Source of the DNA: Hyphomicrobium sp. MC1
GTDB taxonomy: Bacteria; Pseudomonadota; Alphaproteobacteria; Rhizobiales; Hyphomicrobiaceae
Direction of reading: 5' to 3'
Assembly (NCBI RefSeq): GCF_000253295.1
Contig: NC_015717.1
Location: 2,232,001 to 2,296,000, forward strand
Length of the DNA: 64,000 nucleotides
The notes under the pieces are model-generated. The model was not told where the DNA came from, made no database searches, and saw only the letters and a list, made by a program, of their open reading frames with translations. Positions 28,024 to 34,912 of the stretch are shown here, in pieces. Made by a program: the position numbers and the translations under genes. The first letter of the stretch is position 1, and each line of letters begins with the position of its first letter.

Positions 28024-28431
28024 TCATTCCACTTCCGTTACGGCGCGAAAGCGGGCGATGCCGTGGAAGGTTTCGCCGTCGCTGTCGCGGCGGACTTCGG
28101 AATAATCATGACGCAGATTGATCAAGCGATGCCCCGAAAGCGAAAGCGCTTGATCGTGAAGTGCGTCACGCGCCGCAGCGATCACAGCTTGCGCTTCCTT
28201 TCGCCCGCGGCCGCGCGACCAGATATGCAGCGTCACCGTGTGCTCGTAGCCTTCGTCCGTTCCGGTCGACCAATCGCGCTCTGTCGATTGGCCGAACGTC
28301 ATAAAAGGAAACTCCGCACGCGTTGGAACATCGTCATAGACGCGCGGCCCACCAAGAGCTGCGGCAGTCGCAGCGTCCGTGGTCAACTTCGCGAAGATGG
28401 CCTGCTGGAGCGCAAGGGCGGCGCTTGACAT
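28024..28431 (-). CDS. GTA gp8-like tail terminator (DUF3168)
   Basis: 135 residues: LALQQAIFAKLTTDAATAAALGGPRVYDDVPTRAEFPFMTFGQ.. is the DUF3168 pattern, followed by HTVTLHIWSRGRGRKEAQAV. It caps the tail and joins it to the head. The ATG overlaps the preceding small gene's stop as TGATG. Confidence 0.92.
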   Translation of the reverse strand: MSSAALALQQAIFAKLTTDAATAAALGGPRVYDDVPTRAEFPFMTFGQSTERDWSTGTDEGYEHTVTLHIWSRGRGRKEAQAVIAAARDALHDQALSLSGHRLINLRHDYSEVRRDSDGETFHGIARFRAVTEVE

Positions 28432-28601
28432 CACTTGCCTCCTTGAGCTGACGAGGTTGGCGACGGCTCTCTCGCCTGGGGTGCGCGTCGCGGCTGTTGC
28501 GTGCGCTCAGTCTCGCGTTCGGCCAACGCTTGACGAATGCGTGCGTCGGCGCGCACTTCGGCCGTTTGGCCGATGCCGACGACGCTTGATTGAATTTTCA
28601 T
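28431..28601 (-). CDS. Small coupled gene between gp7 and gp8, unknown function
   Basis: 56 residues (MKIQSSVVGIGQTAEVRADA..), basic and polar, with the C-terminal half rich in Arg, Gln, Pro and Ser (RETERTQQPRRAPQAR). Not recognised. Reality is supported by perfect coupling at both ends: its ATG overlaps the gp7 stop as ATGA and its TGA overlaps the gp8 start as TGATG. It may be a small head-completion or assembly factor; alternatively it may only relay ribosomes from gp7 to gp8. Confidence 0.55.
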   Translation of the reverse strand: MKIQSSVVGIGQTAEVRADARIRQALAERETERTQQPRRAPQAREPSPTSSAQGGK

Positions 28602-28930
28602 AGGTCGCGTTCCGCGCAAGGGCACTTCAGCCAGGCGTTTCGGTCTTCGACGTCGATCGCTCCGAGAATATCAAAGATCCGCGCACCGCAGCGGAAGCGC
28701 ATGGCGGGCGTCACGTCGCTGCGATGCCGGATCCAAATGTCATGCGACGCCGTTCCTGCCACGCGATCGAGCGTGAAACTTTCATCCGCAGTGCGCGACC
28801 AGATCGCGGCCCAGACTTCAGCGACGGTGTTCCACTCGGTCGTTGAACCGCCTGCGCCGTCGCTGGTTCGCACCGCGCTTTCGATGATGACGCGATGGCG
28901 TAGATCGCCAACTCTCACAGGTGCTTTCAT
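28598..28930 (-). CDS. GTA gp7-like head-tail adaptor/stopper
   Basis: 110 residues: VRVGDLRHRVIIESAVRTSDGAGGSTTEW..VAEVWAAIW and HDIWIRHRSDVTPAMRFRCG, the pattern of the phage head-tail joining family (Phage_H_T_join, TIGR01563). ATG overlaps the gp6 stop as ATGA. Confidence 0.92.
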   Translation of the reverse strand: MKAPVRVGDLRHRVIIESAVRTSDGAGGSTTEWNTVAEVWAAIWSRTADESFTLDRVAGTASHDIWIRHRSDVTPAMRFRCGARIFDILGAIDVEDRNAWLKCPCAERDL

Positions 28931-29502
28931 AGCCTGATTGTCCGGAACGGATTGATGAGACTTGAGACGGAATCGGGAATACGAGCACCGTTCGTGCCAA
29001 TCTCGCTTGGATCGCGATGCTCGTACCAATGGGCCGCAAGCATGAGGATGGCGTGCTTCAGCGGAGCCGGGACGCTTTCGCCGTCGGCTCCAAAACCCGC
29101 GCTGAGATCGATCTCGATCCCGCCCGCAGGAACTTGCGGCGCAGGCGGCACGACATTGTTCCACACGAGGCGCGCCGGACGCGCAGCGAGATCGACAAGA
29201 TAACTTTCCGCAGAGACGACGTTCGCGGCGCCGCTTGCGTCTTTCACGCGAACTTCATCTACGGCACGCAGCGGCGCCAGCGGCAACTCTAAACTTCGGC
29301 CGCGTGGCCAACGATCGAGACGCAACGTCCACGACTGCGTGATAAGTGCCAAAGACAGCGCGGTTTCGATGTGCATCCGCGATGTCAGCAGCAGGCTCGC
29401 GAGCAGGATGTCTTCGTCGCTGTCGTCGATGCGCAGATGCGCTTTGATGTCGGCCACGGTCACCGGCTCCGCGGCTGGCGGGCTCGTCATCACGAGTGAC
29501 AT
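28927..29502 (-). CDS. GTA gp6-like head-tail connector (adaptor)
   Basis: 191 residues. PVTVADIKAHLRIDDSDEDILLASLL and the late LKHAILMLAAHWYEHRDP are the signature of phage gp6-like connector proteins (TIGR02215 type). It docks under the portal. AAGGAAC lies 8 bases before ATG. First gene after the 490-base gap that separates it from the capsid gene. Confidence 0.92.
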   Translation of the reverse strand: MSLVMTSPPAAEPVTVADIKAHLRIDDSDEDILLASLLLTSRMHIETALSLALITQSWTLRLDRWPRGRSLELPLAPLRAVDEVRVKDASGAANVVSAESYLVDLAARPARLVWNNVVPPAPQVPAGGIEIDLSAGFGADGESVPAPLKHAILMLAAHWYEHRDPSEIGTNGARIPDSVSSLINPFRTIRL

Positions 29503-29524
29503 GAAGAATGTTCCTTATTTGATT

Positions 29525-29638
29525 GCGCTCGGCGACTCGCGATCCGCGAGCTGGCCGCCGGGCGCATGGATGCTTTGCCGTTCTTTTCCAACAAGGCCGT
29601 CCCTTACGGCCGGCTCCGCGTAGCGGAGTCGTAAGGCA
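29525..29638. repeat. Composite element: two palindromes facing each other
   Basis: Left palindrome 29525-29565 (GCGCTCGGCG stem), a spacer of about 35 bases ending TCCAACAAGGCC, then an inverted palindrome at 29601-29636 (CCTTACG stem, core GGCCGGCTCCGCGTAGCGGAGTC). Related spacers ending in (T)CCAACAA or CAACCAA join the paired copies inside the terminase (39267-39382) and portal (37745-37852) genes, so the pair is itself a repeated unit. Confidence 0.75.
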
Positions 29639-29649
29639 CAATTGAAAAT

Positions 29650-29722
29650 GCGGAGCCGCGACCGGGGGGAAGTCGCGGCTCCGCACGCATCCCGCACGGG
29701 CGGGAGGGGAACCCGTGCGGGA
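29650..29722 (-). terminator. Two GC-rich hairpins after the capsid gene, possible terminator/attenuator
   Basis: Stem 1 (29651-29685) pairs GCGGAGCCGCGAC with GTCGCGGCTCCGC. Stem 2 (about 29690-29722) pairs CCCGCACGGG with CCCGTGCGGG. Read on the minus strand, stem 1 is followed by ATTTTC, a weak T tract. Location directly downstream of the capsid gene suggests partial termination that would make capsid protein more abundant than the downstream connector and tail proteins. Confidence 0.5.
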
Positions 29723-29779
29723 AGAAGATTTCACTTCGCCACGTCGAATGTCGAAGCTATCGTTCCGCTTCAAGCGCTC

Positions 29780-29870
29780 CGTCATGCCGACGAAGGTCGG
29801 CACCCAGACAAGTTTCGACAATCGTTATGATCGCTGACTTGCATGGATCCCGGCCTTCGCCGGGATGACG
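29780..29870. repeat. Bipartite palindromic repeat, copy 2
   Basis: 91 bp: hairpin CGTCATGCCGACGAAGGTCGG at the left end, CCCGGCCTTCGCCGGGATGACG at the right, with the CCAGACAAG segment near the left hairpin as in copy 1. Lies between capsid and connector genes. Confidence 0.8.
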
Positions 29871-29991
29871 GTGTTGTTGGTTGCATCGTAAGAATTTCGA
29901 CCGATCACCATCGTCCTGTGCGTTACGAGGACTACGCGCCATCGGATGCGCTTGGCGGCCAGCGCGCGGAACGCTGTCGCCAAGCTCTCAT

Positions 29992-31233
29992 TCAAGCGCT
30001 GAACTTCAGCAGCTTGATCGCGTCGAAGTCTTGCACGCCGCCGCCGACGCGCTTCGTCGTGTAGAACAGCACGTAGGGTTTGGCGCTGTAGGGGTCGCGC
30101 AGCACACGGATGCCGGCGCGATCGACGATGAGATAGCCGCGTGAGAAATCACCGAACGCAATCGCGGTCGCGTCAGCGGCAATGTCCGGCATGTCCTCGC
30201 TCTCGGCCACTGGATAGCCGAGCAACGACGGCCATTCGCCCGGTGCATTCGCAGGCTGCCAGAGATAGTTGCCCTGGCCGTCCTTCAACTTGCGGACAGC
30301 TGAGACGGTCGCGCGGCTCATCATGAAGGTGCCGTTGGCGCGATAAGGTGCTTTTGCCGCGTAAACAAGATCGAGGATCTTGTCGCCCGGATTGCTCGCC
30401 GGGAATGCACCCGCAGCGCCACTGGCGACGAAGCCGATCTCGCCCCAAGCCCACGATGCATTCGCGACCGTGTCGTAAGCGAGGAAGCCTTTCGGCTTAT
30501 TCGTGCCATCGCCCGAAACGAACGCGGTGCCTTCCTGTTCGGCAAACGCGATGCGCACCTCCTCCGCCAGCCACTCGTCGATGTTGACGATGCTATCGTC
30601 GAGCAGCGTCTGCGATGCGGCCGGCATCGCGTAAAGTTCCATCGTCGGAAACTGCAGGTTGGCGAGCGTTGGCGTTGCCGTTTGGGTGCGCGATGCCGTT
30701 TCAGCCGACCAGCCTGTGCCGACGCCGGTGGTCGCGAACGGTCGGTTATAGACGGAGCCCGACACCTGGCGGATGCCCGAAATAGCACGCATCGGCGAGA
30801 TGGCTTTCAGCGCACTGTTGACGGCGGCTTCCGTTTCAGCAGGCACGAGGTATCCGCCGTCGGCGCCCGAACCGGCAGACAGCGCTTTCTCTTCGATGCG
30901 CGCGAGACGCGAAGCATCGCCGCAACGGACGTAACCGTCGAAGGCTGCCTTGTGCGCAAGCTGCAACGTGGACGACATATTTCCGCCCGCGAGATGCGGA
31001 CGCGCAGCTTTCAGCGCGAGGTTGTCAGAGACGCGCTTCGCAGAGTCGAGCGTCTCTTCAATGCGCGCGAGTTTCTCTGCGATGAGCGTATCGGACGTGC
31101 CGCGCTGCTCAATGTCAGCAAGGCGCTGGTCGTTCGTTTCCTTGAAGGCTTCGAAGGCTTCGAGAAATTCTTCGAAGGCGCGCGCGGTTTCCCCGCCCGC
31201 CCCCTTCGTTTCGAGGGTGGTCGTGTCGGTCAT
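29992..31233 (-). CDS. GTA gp5-like HK97-fold major capsid protein
   Basis: 413 residues. The N-terminal ~105 residues are charged and helical (ARAFEEFLEAFEAFKETNDQ.., AEKLARIEETLDSAKR), the delta/scaffold domain normally removed by the prohead protease. The HK97 shell domain follows: GSGADGGYLVPAETEAAV, MELYAMPAASQTLLDDS, VRIAFAEQEGTAFVSGDGTN, and the end ..DRAGIRVLRDPYSAKPYVLFYTTKRVGGG. This is the standard phage/GTA capsid layout, intact and without inserted elements. Confidence 0.95.
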   Translation of the reverse strand: MTDTTTLETKGAGGETARAFEEFLEAFEAFKETNDQRLADIEQRGTSDTLIAEKLARIEETLDSAKRVSDNLALKAARPHLAGGNMSSTLQLAHKAAFDGYVRCGDASRLARIEEKALSAGSGADGGYLVPAETEAAVNSALKAISPMRAISGIRQVSGSVYNRPFATTGVGTGWSAETASRTQTATPTLANLQFPTMELYAMPAASQTLLDDSIVNIDEWLAEEVRIAFAEQEGTAFVSGDGTNKPKGFLAYDTVANASWAWGEIGFVASGAAGAFPASNPGDKILDLVYAAKAPYRANGTFMMSRATVSAVRKLKDGQGNYLWQPANAPGEWPSLLGYPVAESEDMPDIAADATAIAFGDFSRGYLIVDRAGIRVLRDPYSAKPYVLFYTTKRVGGGVQDFDAIKLLKFSA

Positions 31234-31289
31234 GTCGTTTTCCTATCAAGCAGAAGGTCGAAGTTTATGCCGTCGTTCGCATCCAACTC

Positions 31290-31424
31290 CGTCACACCGG
31301 CGAAGGCCGGGGCCCAGACAAACGTCAACACATGCGTTGCGCGATCATTCGCGACGAAGGTTCGCCGGGATCGATTTCGCAGGGGCCGCGCTCTGACTGG
31401 ATCCCGGCCTGCGCCGGGATGACG
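31290..31424. repeat. Bipartite palindromic repeat, copy 3 (longest, diverged)
   Basis: 135 bp: left end CGTCACACCGGCGAAGGCCGG, right end CCCGGCCTGCGCCGGGATGACG, with an enlarged middle that carries a further imperfect hairpin (GCGCGATCATTCGCG). Lies between the protease and capsid genes. Confidence 0.7.
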
Positions 31425-31435
31425 GGAATTAGGAG

Positions 31436-32140
31436 TTACGCATGGAGCATCAGCCGCGCGGCGTCGCGGAAGCGAGAGGCGAGCACGGCATCGTCGTCGA
31501 AGGTCCGGCTCGCATCCCGCAGAGCCTTGAGACCAGGAAACCCTGAGTGAAGAACCGCGCGGGCTTCCGTTCGCGTCAGCCCAGCATCGCGCGTGAGCCA
31601 GCGCTCGAATTCTCGCATCGTCGGCGCGGTGACCGCGAACGGCCGCGTCTTAACGCTTTCGACGCGCGCGCCGGGCAGCATCGGAAAGGTGACGACGGAA
31701 ATTTCCCAGAGATCGACTTTCTCCAAACGGCGCACGCCGGTTGACGCATCGCGCCGCGCCTTCACCGCCTTGAAGCCGATCGACAAGCCATCGAGCGCTC
31801 CGGCACGCATCAGGGCGAACACCTCGCGCGCTTTCGCGACCGCCGTCATCAATCTTCCGCGGACGTAGAGCCCGCGCGCGTCCTCGCGGATTTCGTCCCA
31901 GACGCCGATCGGCTCACCAGGATCGTGCTGAAACAGCATTTTTATGCGCGCGGCGCCTCGGTTCAGCAGGCTGTCGCGGAACGCGCCCGGCGCGATGACG
32001 TCGTGACCCAAGTCTTCGCGATTGAAGAGGCTCGCGTAGCCTTCGAACACACCATCATCGAGCGACTTCGCTTCAAGCGGCAGCGCGCGGCTGCGTTTGG
32101 CCAGAGATGCAGGCAGCAGAAAGGGTTCGGTCGAATGCAT
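31436..32140 (-). CDS. GTA gp4-like prohead protease (HK97 family)
   Basis: 234 residues. LPLEAKSLDDGVFEGYASLFNR and DVIAPGAF open the family; the catalytic His is in MLFQHDPGEPIGVW and the Ser in ALDGLSIGFKAVKA, with the late ISVVTFPMLPGARV segment. It cleaves the capsid delta domain during maturation and could in principle also process the portal-toxin fusion encoded upstream. ATG at 32140 has AAGGA 7-11 bases upstream. The C-terminal helix-rich extension (FERWLTRDAGLTRTEARAVL) is usual in alphaproteobacterial members. Confidence 0.92.
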   Translation of the reverse strand: MHSTEPFLLPASLAKRSRALPLEAKSLDDGVFEGYASLFNREDLGHDVIAPGAFRDSLLNRGAARIKMLFQHDPGEPIGVWDEIREDARGLYVRGRLMTAVAKAREVFALMRAGALDGLSIGFKAVKARRDASTGVRRLEKVDLWEISVVTFPMLPGARVESVKTRPFAVTAPTMREFERWLTRDAGLTRTEARAVLHSGFPGLKALRDASRTFDDDAVLASRFRDAARLMLHA

Positions 32141-32159
32141 GAGCGAGTCCTTATGATTG

Positions 32160-32200
32160 TGCCTTGCGACTCCGCTGCGCGGAACCGGCCGCAAGGCACG
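32160..32200. repeat. Palindromic element before the protease gene
   Basis: Outer stem TGCCTTGCG/CGCAAGGCA around GACTCCGCTGCGCGGAACCGGC. The same outer stem recurs at 39118 in the terminase gene. Confidence 0.8.
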
Positions 32201-32214
32201 TGTTTGCTGGACAA

Positions 32215-32365
32215 TCAGAGCAAGTCAAAGCGCCGCGCGCGGTTGCCGTTGGTGGCAAGAAAGCTCGCGGCGTCATCGCGTCGAGCGTCCGGCTCGATGA
32301 AGGAAGAGTCGCTCGGCGCAATCAAAAGAGTGGCGTTTCCAGAGCGCGTCGCGTTCGGGGGCACC
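32215..32365 (-). pseudogene. Portal-tail copy 6 (most degraded), disrupted by a palindrome
   Basis: Reads PERDALWKR, then a decayed palindromic element (about 32278-32320), then AASFLATNGNRARRFDLL and stop. It is recognisably the portal 3' end (PERDALWKRLEAASFLTTDEKR). It may be the original end of the portal gene, displaced next to the protease by successive cassette insertions, or the most decayed cassette. No linker or tip remains. Confidence 0.65.
32278..32320. repeat. Degenerate palindromic element inside portal-tail copy 6
   Basis: CGTCGAGCGTCCGGCTCGATGAAGGAAGAGTCGCTCGGCGC still resembles the inverted family core (GGCCGGCTCGACGAAGGAGAGTCG) but has several changes, so it is an old copy. 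Confidence 0.55.
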
Positions 32366-32372
32366 CTCGGGC

Positions 32373-32405
32373 TCAATCCATCTTCACATAATTCGCCTCC
32401 ATCGG
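32373..32405 (-). pseudogene. 3' scrap of an immunity gene of the Imm-1 type
   Basis: Codons MEANYVKMD and stop resemble the last codons of the intact immunity gene at 35588 (..KYVKLD, stop). In both places the stop is followed within a few codons by PERDALWKR of the next portal-tail copy, so the junction rather than the peptide alone supports homology. Nothing else of the gene is left. Confidence 0.4.
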
Positions 32406-32444
32406 CTGTCCACCAATTCGGATAGTCGACGAAGGTCGGCGCGC

Positions 32445-32660
32445 CTATGCTACACGCGTTTGGCGATCGGTCTGGTTGCTTCCTGACGCAACGGCGCGGT
32501 CGGGCGTCGTGAAGAGGCCAAGCTCATCGTGGTAAGGATTGTACTTCGTGCCACCTGCGCTTCTATTTGCATCATAGCCCGCCGCTGCGCGCTTCTCCTC
32601 GGTGGTGAGGAAGCTCGCGGCTTCGAGGCGTTTCCAGAGCGCGTCGCGTTCGGGGGCGAG
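32445..32660 (-). pseudogene. Portal-tail copy 5 with a different pre-toxin linker, tip truncated
   Basis: Frame LAPERDALWKRLEAASFLTT, EEKRAAAGYDANRS, then KYNPYHDELGLFTTPDRAV and a stop after about 20 more codons. The portal part matches the other copies, but the linker is YNPYHDELG-type instead of EDQPRVPAGNPDGGRWTDG. That is a second well-known lead-in to toxin domains in alphaproteobacterial phage proteins. No toxin domain follows and there is no start codon, so this is a cassette whose tip was lost. Confidence 0.65.
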
Positions 32661-32680
32661 TGAGCCTAAAGACTCTCTAC

Positions 32681-33019
32681 TTAGCTGGCGGCCGAATGTG
32701 TGGCCAAGCGTTCAATCTCTCCCAACGTCCAAGGAACGAATGGTCGAAGTCTTTGGCTATCGAGGTCCGCGATCATTCCGTCAAAAAGAAGGTCGTTTGG
32801 GAGATGGGCTTTATGCTGAAGTACGGCAGCGCAGTATGACGTCAAAGCATGAATCAATTCATTCAACCCCGAAGCCATTGATACGAGCGACTGCTCGGGT
32901 ATCTCTGTTGAAGCATGCCGAAAATCGATCGTAATCGCATGCATTATTCGCTGCAGATACGCCACTCGTGCTTCATCAGTCTGCTGCAAAAACCAATCCT
33001 TTAACTCTGAGGAATCCAT
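32681..33019 (-). CDS. Immunity-like protein Imm-4, paralogue of the one at 34556
   Basis: 112 residues, apparently all-helical, no membrane segment. MDSSELKDWFLQQTDEARVAYLQRIMHAITIDFRH matches its paralogue MNSLELKDWFLQQTDQSRVAYVLRLIHAMTVDFRG. Both genes follow a toxin tip of the same QGNTR type by about 20 bases, so tip and partner evolve as a pair. GGAG lies about 12 bases upstream in both. Here the toxin is dead but this gene is intact, as expected if immunity is retained. Function is inferred from position. Confidence 0.65.
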   Translation of the reverse strand: MDSSELKDWFLQQTDEARVAYLQRIMHAITIDFRHASTEIPEQSLVSMASGLNELIHALTSYCAAVLQHKAHLPNDLLFDGMIADLDSQRLRPFVPWTLGEIERLATHSAAS

Positions 33020-33038
33020 GTCAGTTAGAATCTCCAAA

Positions 33039-33608
33039 CTAGTTGAGAAAGTCACTTCTTCTCGGCCGCACGAGAGGTGATGGTTTTAGCCCTCCAATAT
33101 CACCGGGACCTCTCATTCCGCCGCTACCACCACTCATTCCCCCGCTGCCGGACGTCGGATACGGTGTTCGGGGCAGCGAATTTACGTCATAACCACGCTC
33201 TTGAAGGACTTTAACTCTCGTATTTCCCTACATAATCGTCGCGTCAGGTTTCACCAGCAATGGTGAATCCGCACCGGGTTTGAGGCTTTCAACGAGTGCT
33301 TCCGTCGGTTGTTTCCGCTGATGCTCAATCGACAGCTTCGCACTTCCCTGCTCATAAGTTGAATCCGGATGCAATCGACGCAGCGGAGCTTGCCCCTCAG
33401 CTTGCGCGAGGCGAACGCGGCCGTCGGAGGTGCCGCTGATGCCGCCGCCATCCGTCCATTGGCCGCCGCCCGTTTGGCCCGCGGGGACACGTGGTTGGTC
33501 TTCTCTATATTTTGCGCTCGACGACTCTCCTTCGTCGAGCCGGCCGCCGAGCGCATATCCCGCCGCAGCGCATTTCTCGTCTGTGGCGAGGAAGGATGCT
33601 CCTTCGAG
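33039..33608 (-). pseudogene. Orphan toxin tip, cassette 4 (QGNTR type), inactivated by a stop codon
   Basis: A 190-codon frame: portal-tail LEGASFLATDEKCAAAGY, an in-frame palindrome, linker EDQPRVPAGQTGGGQWTDGG, then a tip homologous to that at 34913. TAG at 33228-33230 replaces the Gln of the motif IMQGNTR (VKPDATIM-stop-GNTRVKVLQERGYDVNSLP). There is no start codon upstream either. The C-terminal Gly-rich tail (GGMSGGSGGMRGPGDIGG) and LRPRRSDFLN-like end are preserved, so decay is recent. Located between two immunity-like genes. Confidence 0.75.
33514..33554. repeat. Palindromic element inside cassette 4
   Basis: Outer stem GCGCTCG(A)CG/CGCCGAGCGC with core GACTCTCCTTCGTCGAGCCGGC. It replaces the variable stretch between portal tail and linker and keeps the frame open (read ..ALGGRLDEGESSSA..). 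Confidence 0.75.
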
Positions 33609-33625
33609 GCGTCTCCTATTTGGAA

Positions 33626-33904
33626 TTATCCTTTCGCTATATCGTGAATCTTCTGGAAAAAGTCACGAACGTGTTCGTCATGAACCCCATAGCCCGGGCT
33701 ACCACTTTGCCAGATTTTTTTAAGTTCAGTGACGCTCGGATTTCGCGCAAGAACGTCTGCCAGAAACGCCTTCACAACGGCTTGTTCACGCTCTCCGCAC
33801 AGGTGGAGAGATCGAGCAATCCAGTCTTCCTCATCTTTGGCTTCTAGATCGCTGCCTTGCCAGAAGCATTGTGTTAGGCGTTTGAATTCTTCAGGGACTT
33901 CCAT
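33626..33904 (-). CDS. Immunity-like protein Imm-3, CdiI_2-like
   Basis: 92 residues, acidic, helical: MEVPEEFKRLTQCFWQGSDL..EEDWIARSLHLCGEREQAVVKAFLADVL.. The layout (F..L...F..D......EW........VV.FL...L) recalls the CdiI_2 group of CDI immunity proteins, which accompany RNase A-like CdiA-CT toxins. The RNase A-like tip directly precedes it, 14 bases upstream. The surrounding DNA is visibly more AT-rich than the capsid genes, a sign of transfer. Confidence 0.6.
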   Translation of the reverse strand: MEVPEEFKRLTQCFWQGSDLEAKDEEDWIARSLHLCGEREQAVVKAFLADVLARNPSVTELKKIWQSGSPGYGVHDEHVRDFFQKIHDIAKG

Positions 33905-33918
33905 CTTTCCACGTCCAT

Positions 33919-34560
33919 TTATTTTGACCGCTCGTTTACCGGGTACGCCGTATAAACCGTATAACCGCGTGGTGATCTAGGGTCGTGCCTTATCAAGATT
34001 CCGGCCGCATAGGTCGGCCTGACAATAACGGGCTCATCAGGCCCGGTACGATACGCCTCCTTACCTGTGACGTATCCAAATCGCTCTGCCAACCAAGACT
34101 CGTCTTGTGAGCCGCTCGCTACAGCGTCGACACTTGGGGCATTTTTCTGCAATATTTGATTGGTGAAATCATTTGCAGCTTCCAAAGACGAAAAGGAATC
34201 TTGGGCATCCTTGTATAAGGTGACGAAGGTGCCTCGGATGACCGAGCGCTCGACAACTTCTCTAAGCTCAGCGTCGCTTTTCGCAACGTGATCTCGTTTG
34301 GCGTGACCGCCCCTTGCGTCTTCTTCCTCTAGGTTGATCGAATATTTTCGGGGATCATTTGCCTGTGCGACGCGGACACGGGCATCATTTGATCCTGACC
34401 CGCCGTCGCCCCCGTCTGTCCATGGGCCGCCGCCCGTTTGGCCTGCAGGGACGCGCGGTTGATCCTCGCGATATTTAAGTTGTGGTGAAACGCTGCCGGG
34501 TTGCGCATCATACCCCGCTGCCGCGCGTTTCTCGTCGGTGGTGAGGAAGGATGCCTCAAG
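33919..34560 (-). CDS. Orphan toxin tip, cassette 3: RNase A-like (CdiA-CT type), no start codon
   Basis: An uninterrupted 213-codon frame: portal-tail LEASFLTTDEKRAAAGYDAQP, linker EDQPRVPAGQTGGGPWTDGG, then a domain with LEEEDARGGHAKRDHVAKSD at its start, FVTLYKDAQDSFSSLEAAND in the middle and IRHDPRSPRGYTVYTAYPVN at its end. The GGHxxxDHV start and TAYP end are typical of bacterial RNase A-like CDI toxins. There is no ATG, GTG or TTG in frame before the domain (first TTG at 34185), so it is probably silent until joined to the portal gene by recombination. An immunity-like gene follows. Confidence 0.7.
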   Translation of the reverse strand, partial: LEASFLTTDEKRAAAGYDAQPGSVSPQLKYREDQPRVPAGQTGGGPWTDGGDGGSGSNDARVRVAQANDPRKYSINLEEEDARGGHAKRDHVAKSDAELREVVERSVIRGTFVTLYKDAQDSFSSLEAANDFTNQILQKNAPSVDAVASGSQDESWLAERFGYVTGKEAYRTGPDEPVIVRPTYAAGILIRHDPRSPRGYTVYTAYPVNERSK

Positions 34561-34891
34561 ATAGCTTTGACCTAGGCAGTCGCAATGCTTCTGCAGCCAT
34601 GTAGGGAACGATACTTTGCGTTCCGGGATCTTCGATCAGAGCCGACAATCCCTCTATGAAAGTTTCGTCGGGCAAGTGCGGGCCGCTTTCAAGAACCGCC
34701 GCGGCATAGGACGTGAGATGTCGAGTGAGCTCATTTGCTTTCTTCGCCACACCAATGATCGCCTCGCTTTGTTGAGTGGATTCGGCACCGCGAAAATCCA
34801 CAGTCATCGCATGAATTAAGCGTAGTACGTAGGCAACGCGCGATTGGTCTGTTTGCTGCAAAAACCAATCCTTTAGCTCTAATGAATTCAT
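34556..34891 (-). CDS. Immunity-like protein Imm-2
   Basis: 111 residues, helical, no signal or membrane segment: MNSLELKDWFLQQTDQSRVAYVLRLIHAMTVDFRG.. ELTRHLTSYAAAVLESGPHLPDETF. It starts 22 bases after the QGNTR-type tip and ends at the junction with portal-tail copy 3 (stop TGA overlaps the LEASFLTT frame). Paralogue at 32681 behind the related dead tip. The ATG at 34891 is preferred over a TTG at 34912 on spacing to GGAG. Confidence 0.65.
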   Translation of the reverse strand: MNSLELKDWFLQQTDQSRVAYVLRLIHAMTVDFRGAESTQQSEAIIGVAKKANELTRHLTSYAAAVLESGPHLPDETFIEGLSALIEDPGTQSIVPYMAAEALRLPRSKLS

Positions 34892-34912
34892 GTCGGTTTG
34901 AATCTCCAACAA

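Noticed and set aside
29601..29636. Palindromic elements as simple rho-independent terminators
   Set aside because: They lack T tracts, occur inside reading frames and in both orientations, and share a core beyond what termination needs.
33251..33556. 101-codon frame overlapping cassette 4
   Set aside because: It is another frame of the dead tip cassette; the portal-tail and linker homology is in the frame annotated at 33039-33608.
34329..34559. 76-codon frame at the start of cassette 3
   Set aside because: Out-of-frame shadow of the portal-tail and linker copy, with no recognisable content.
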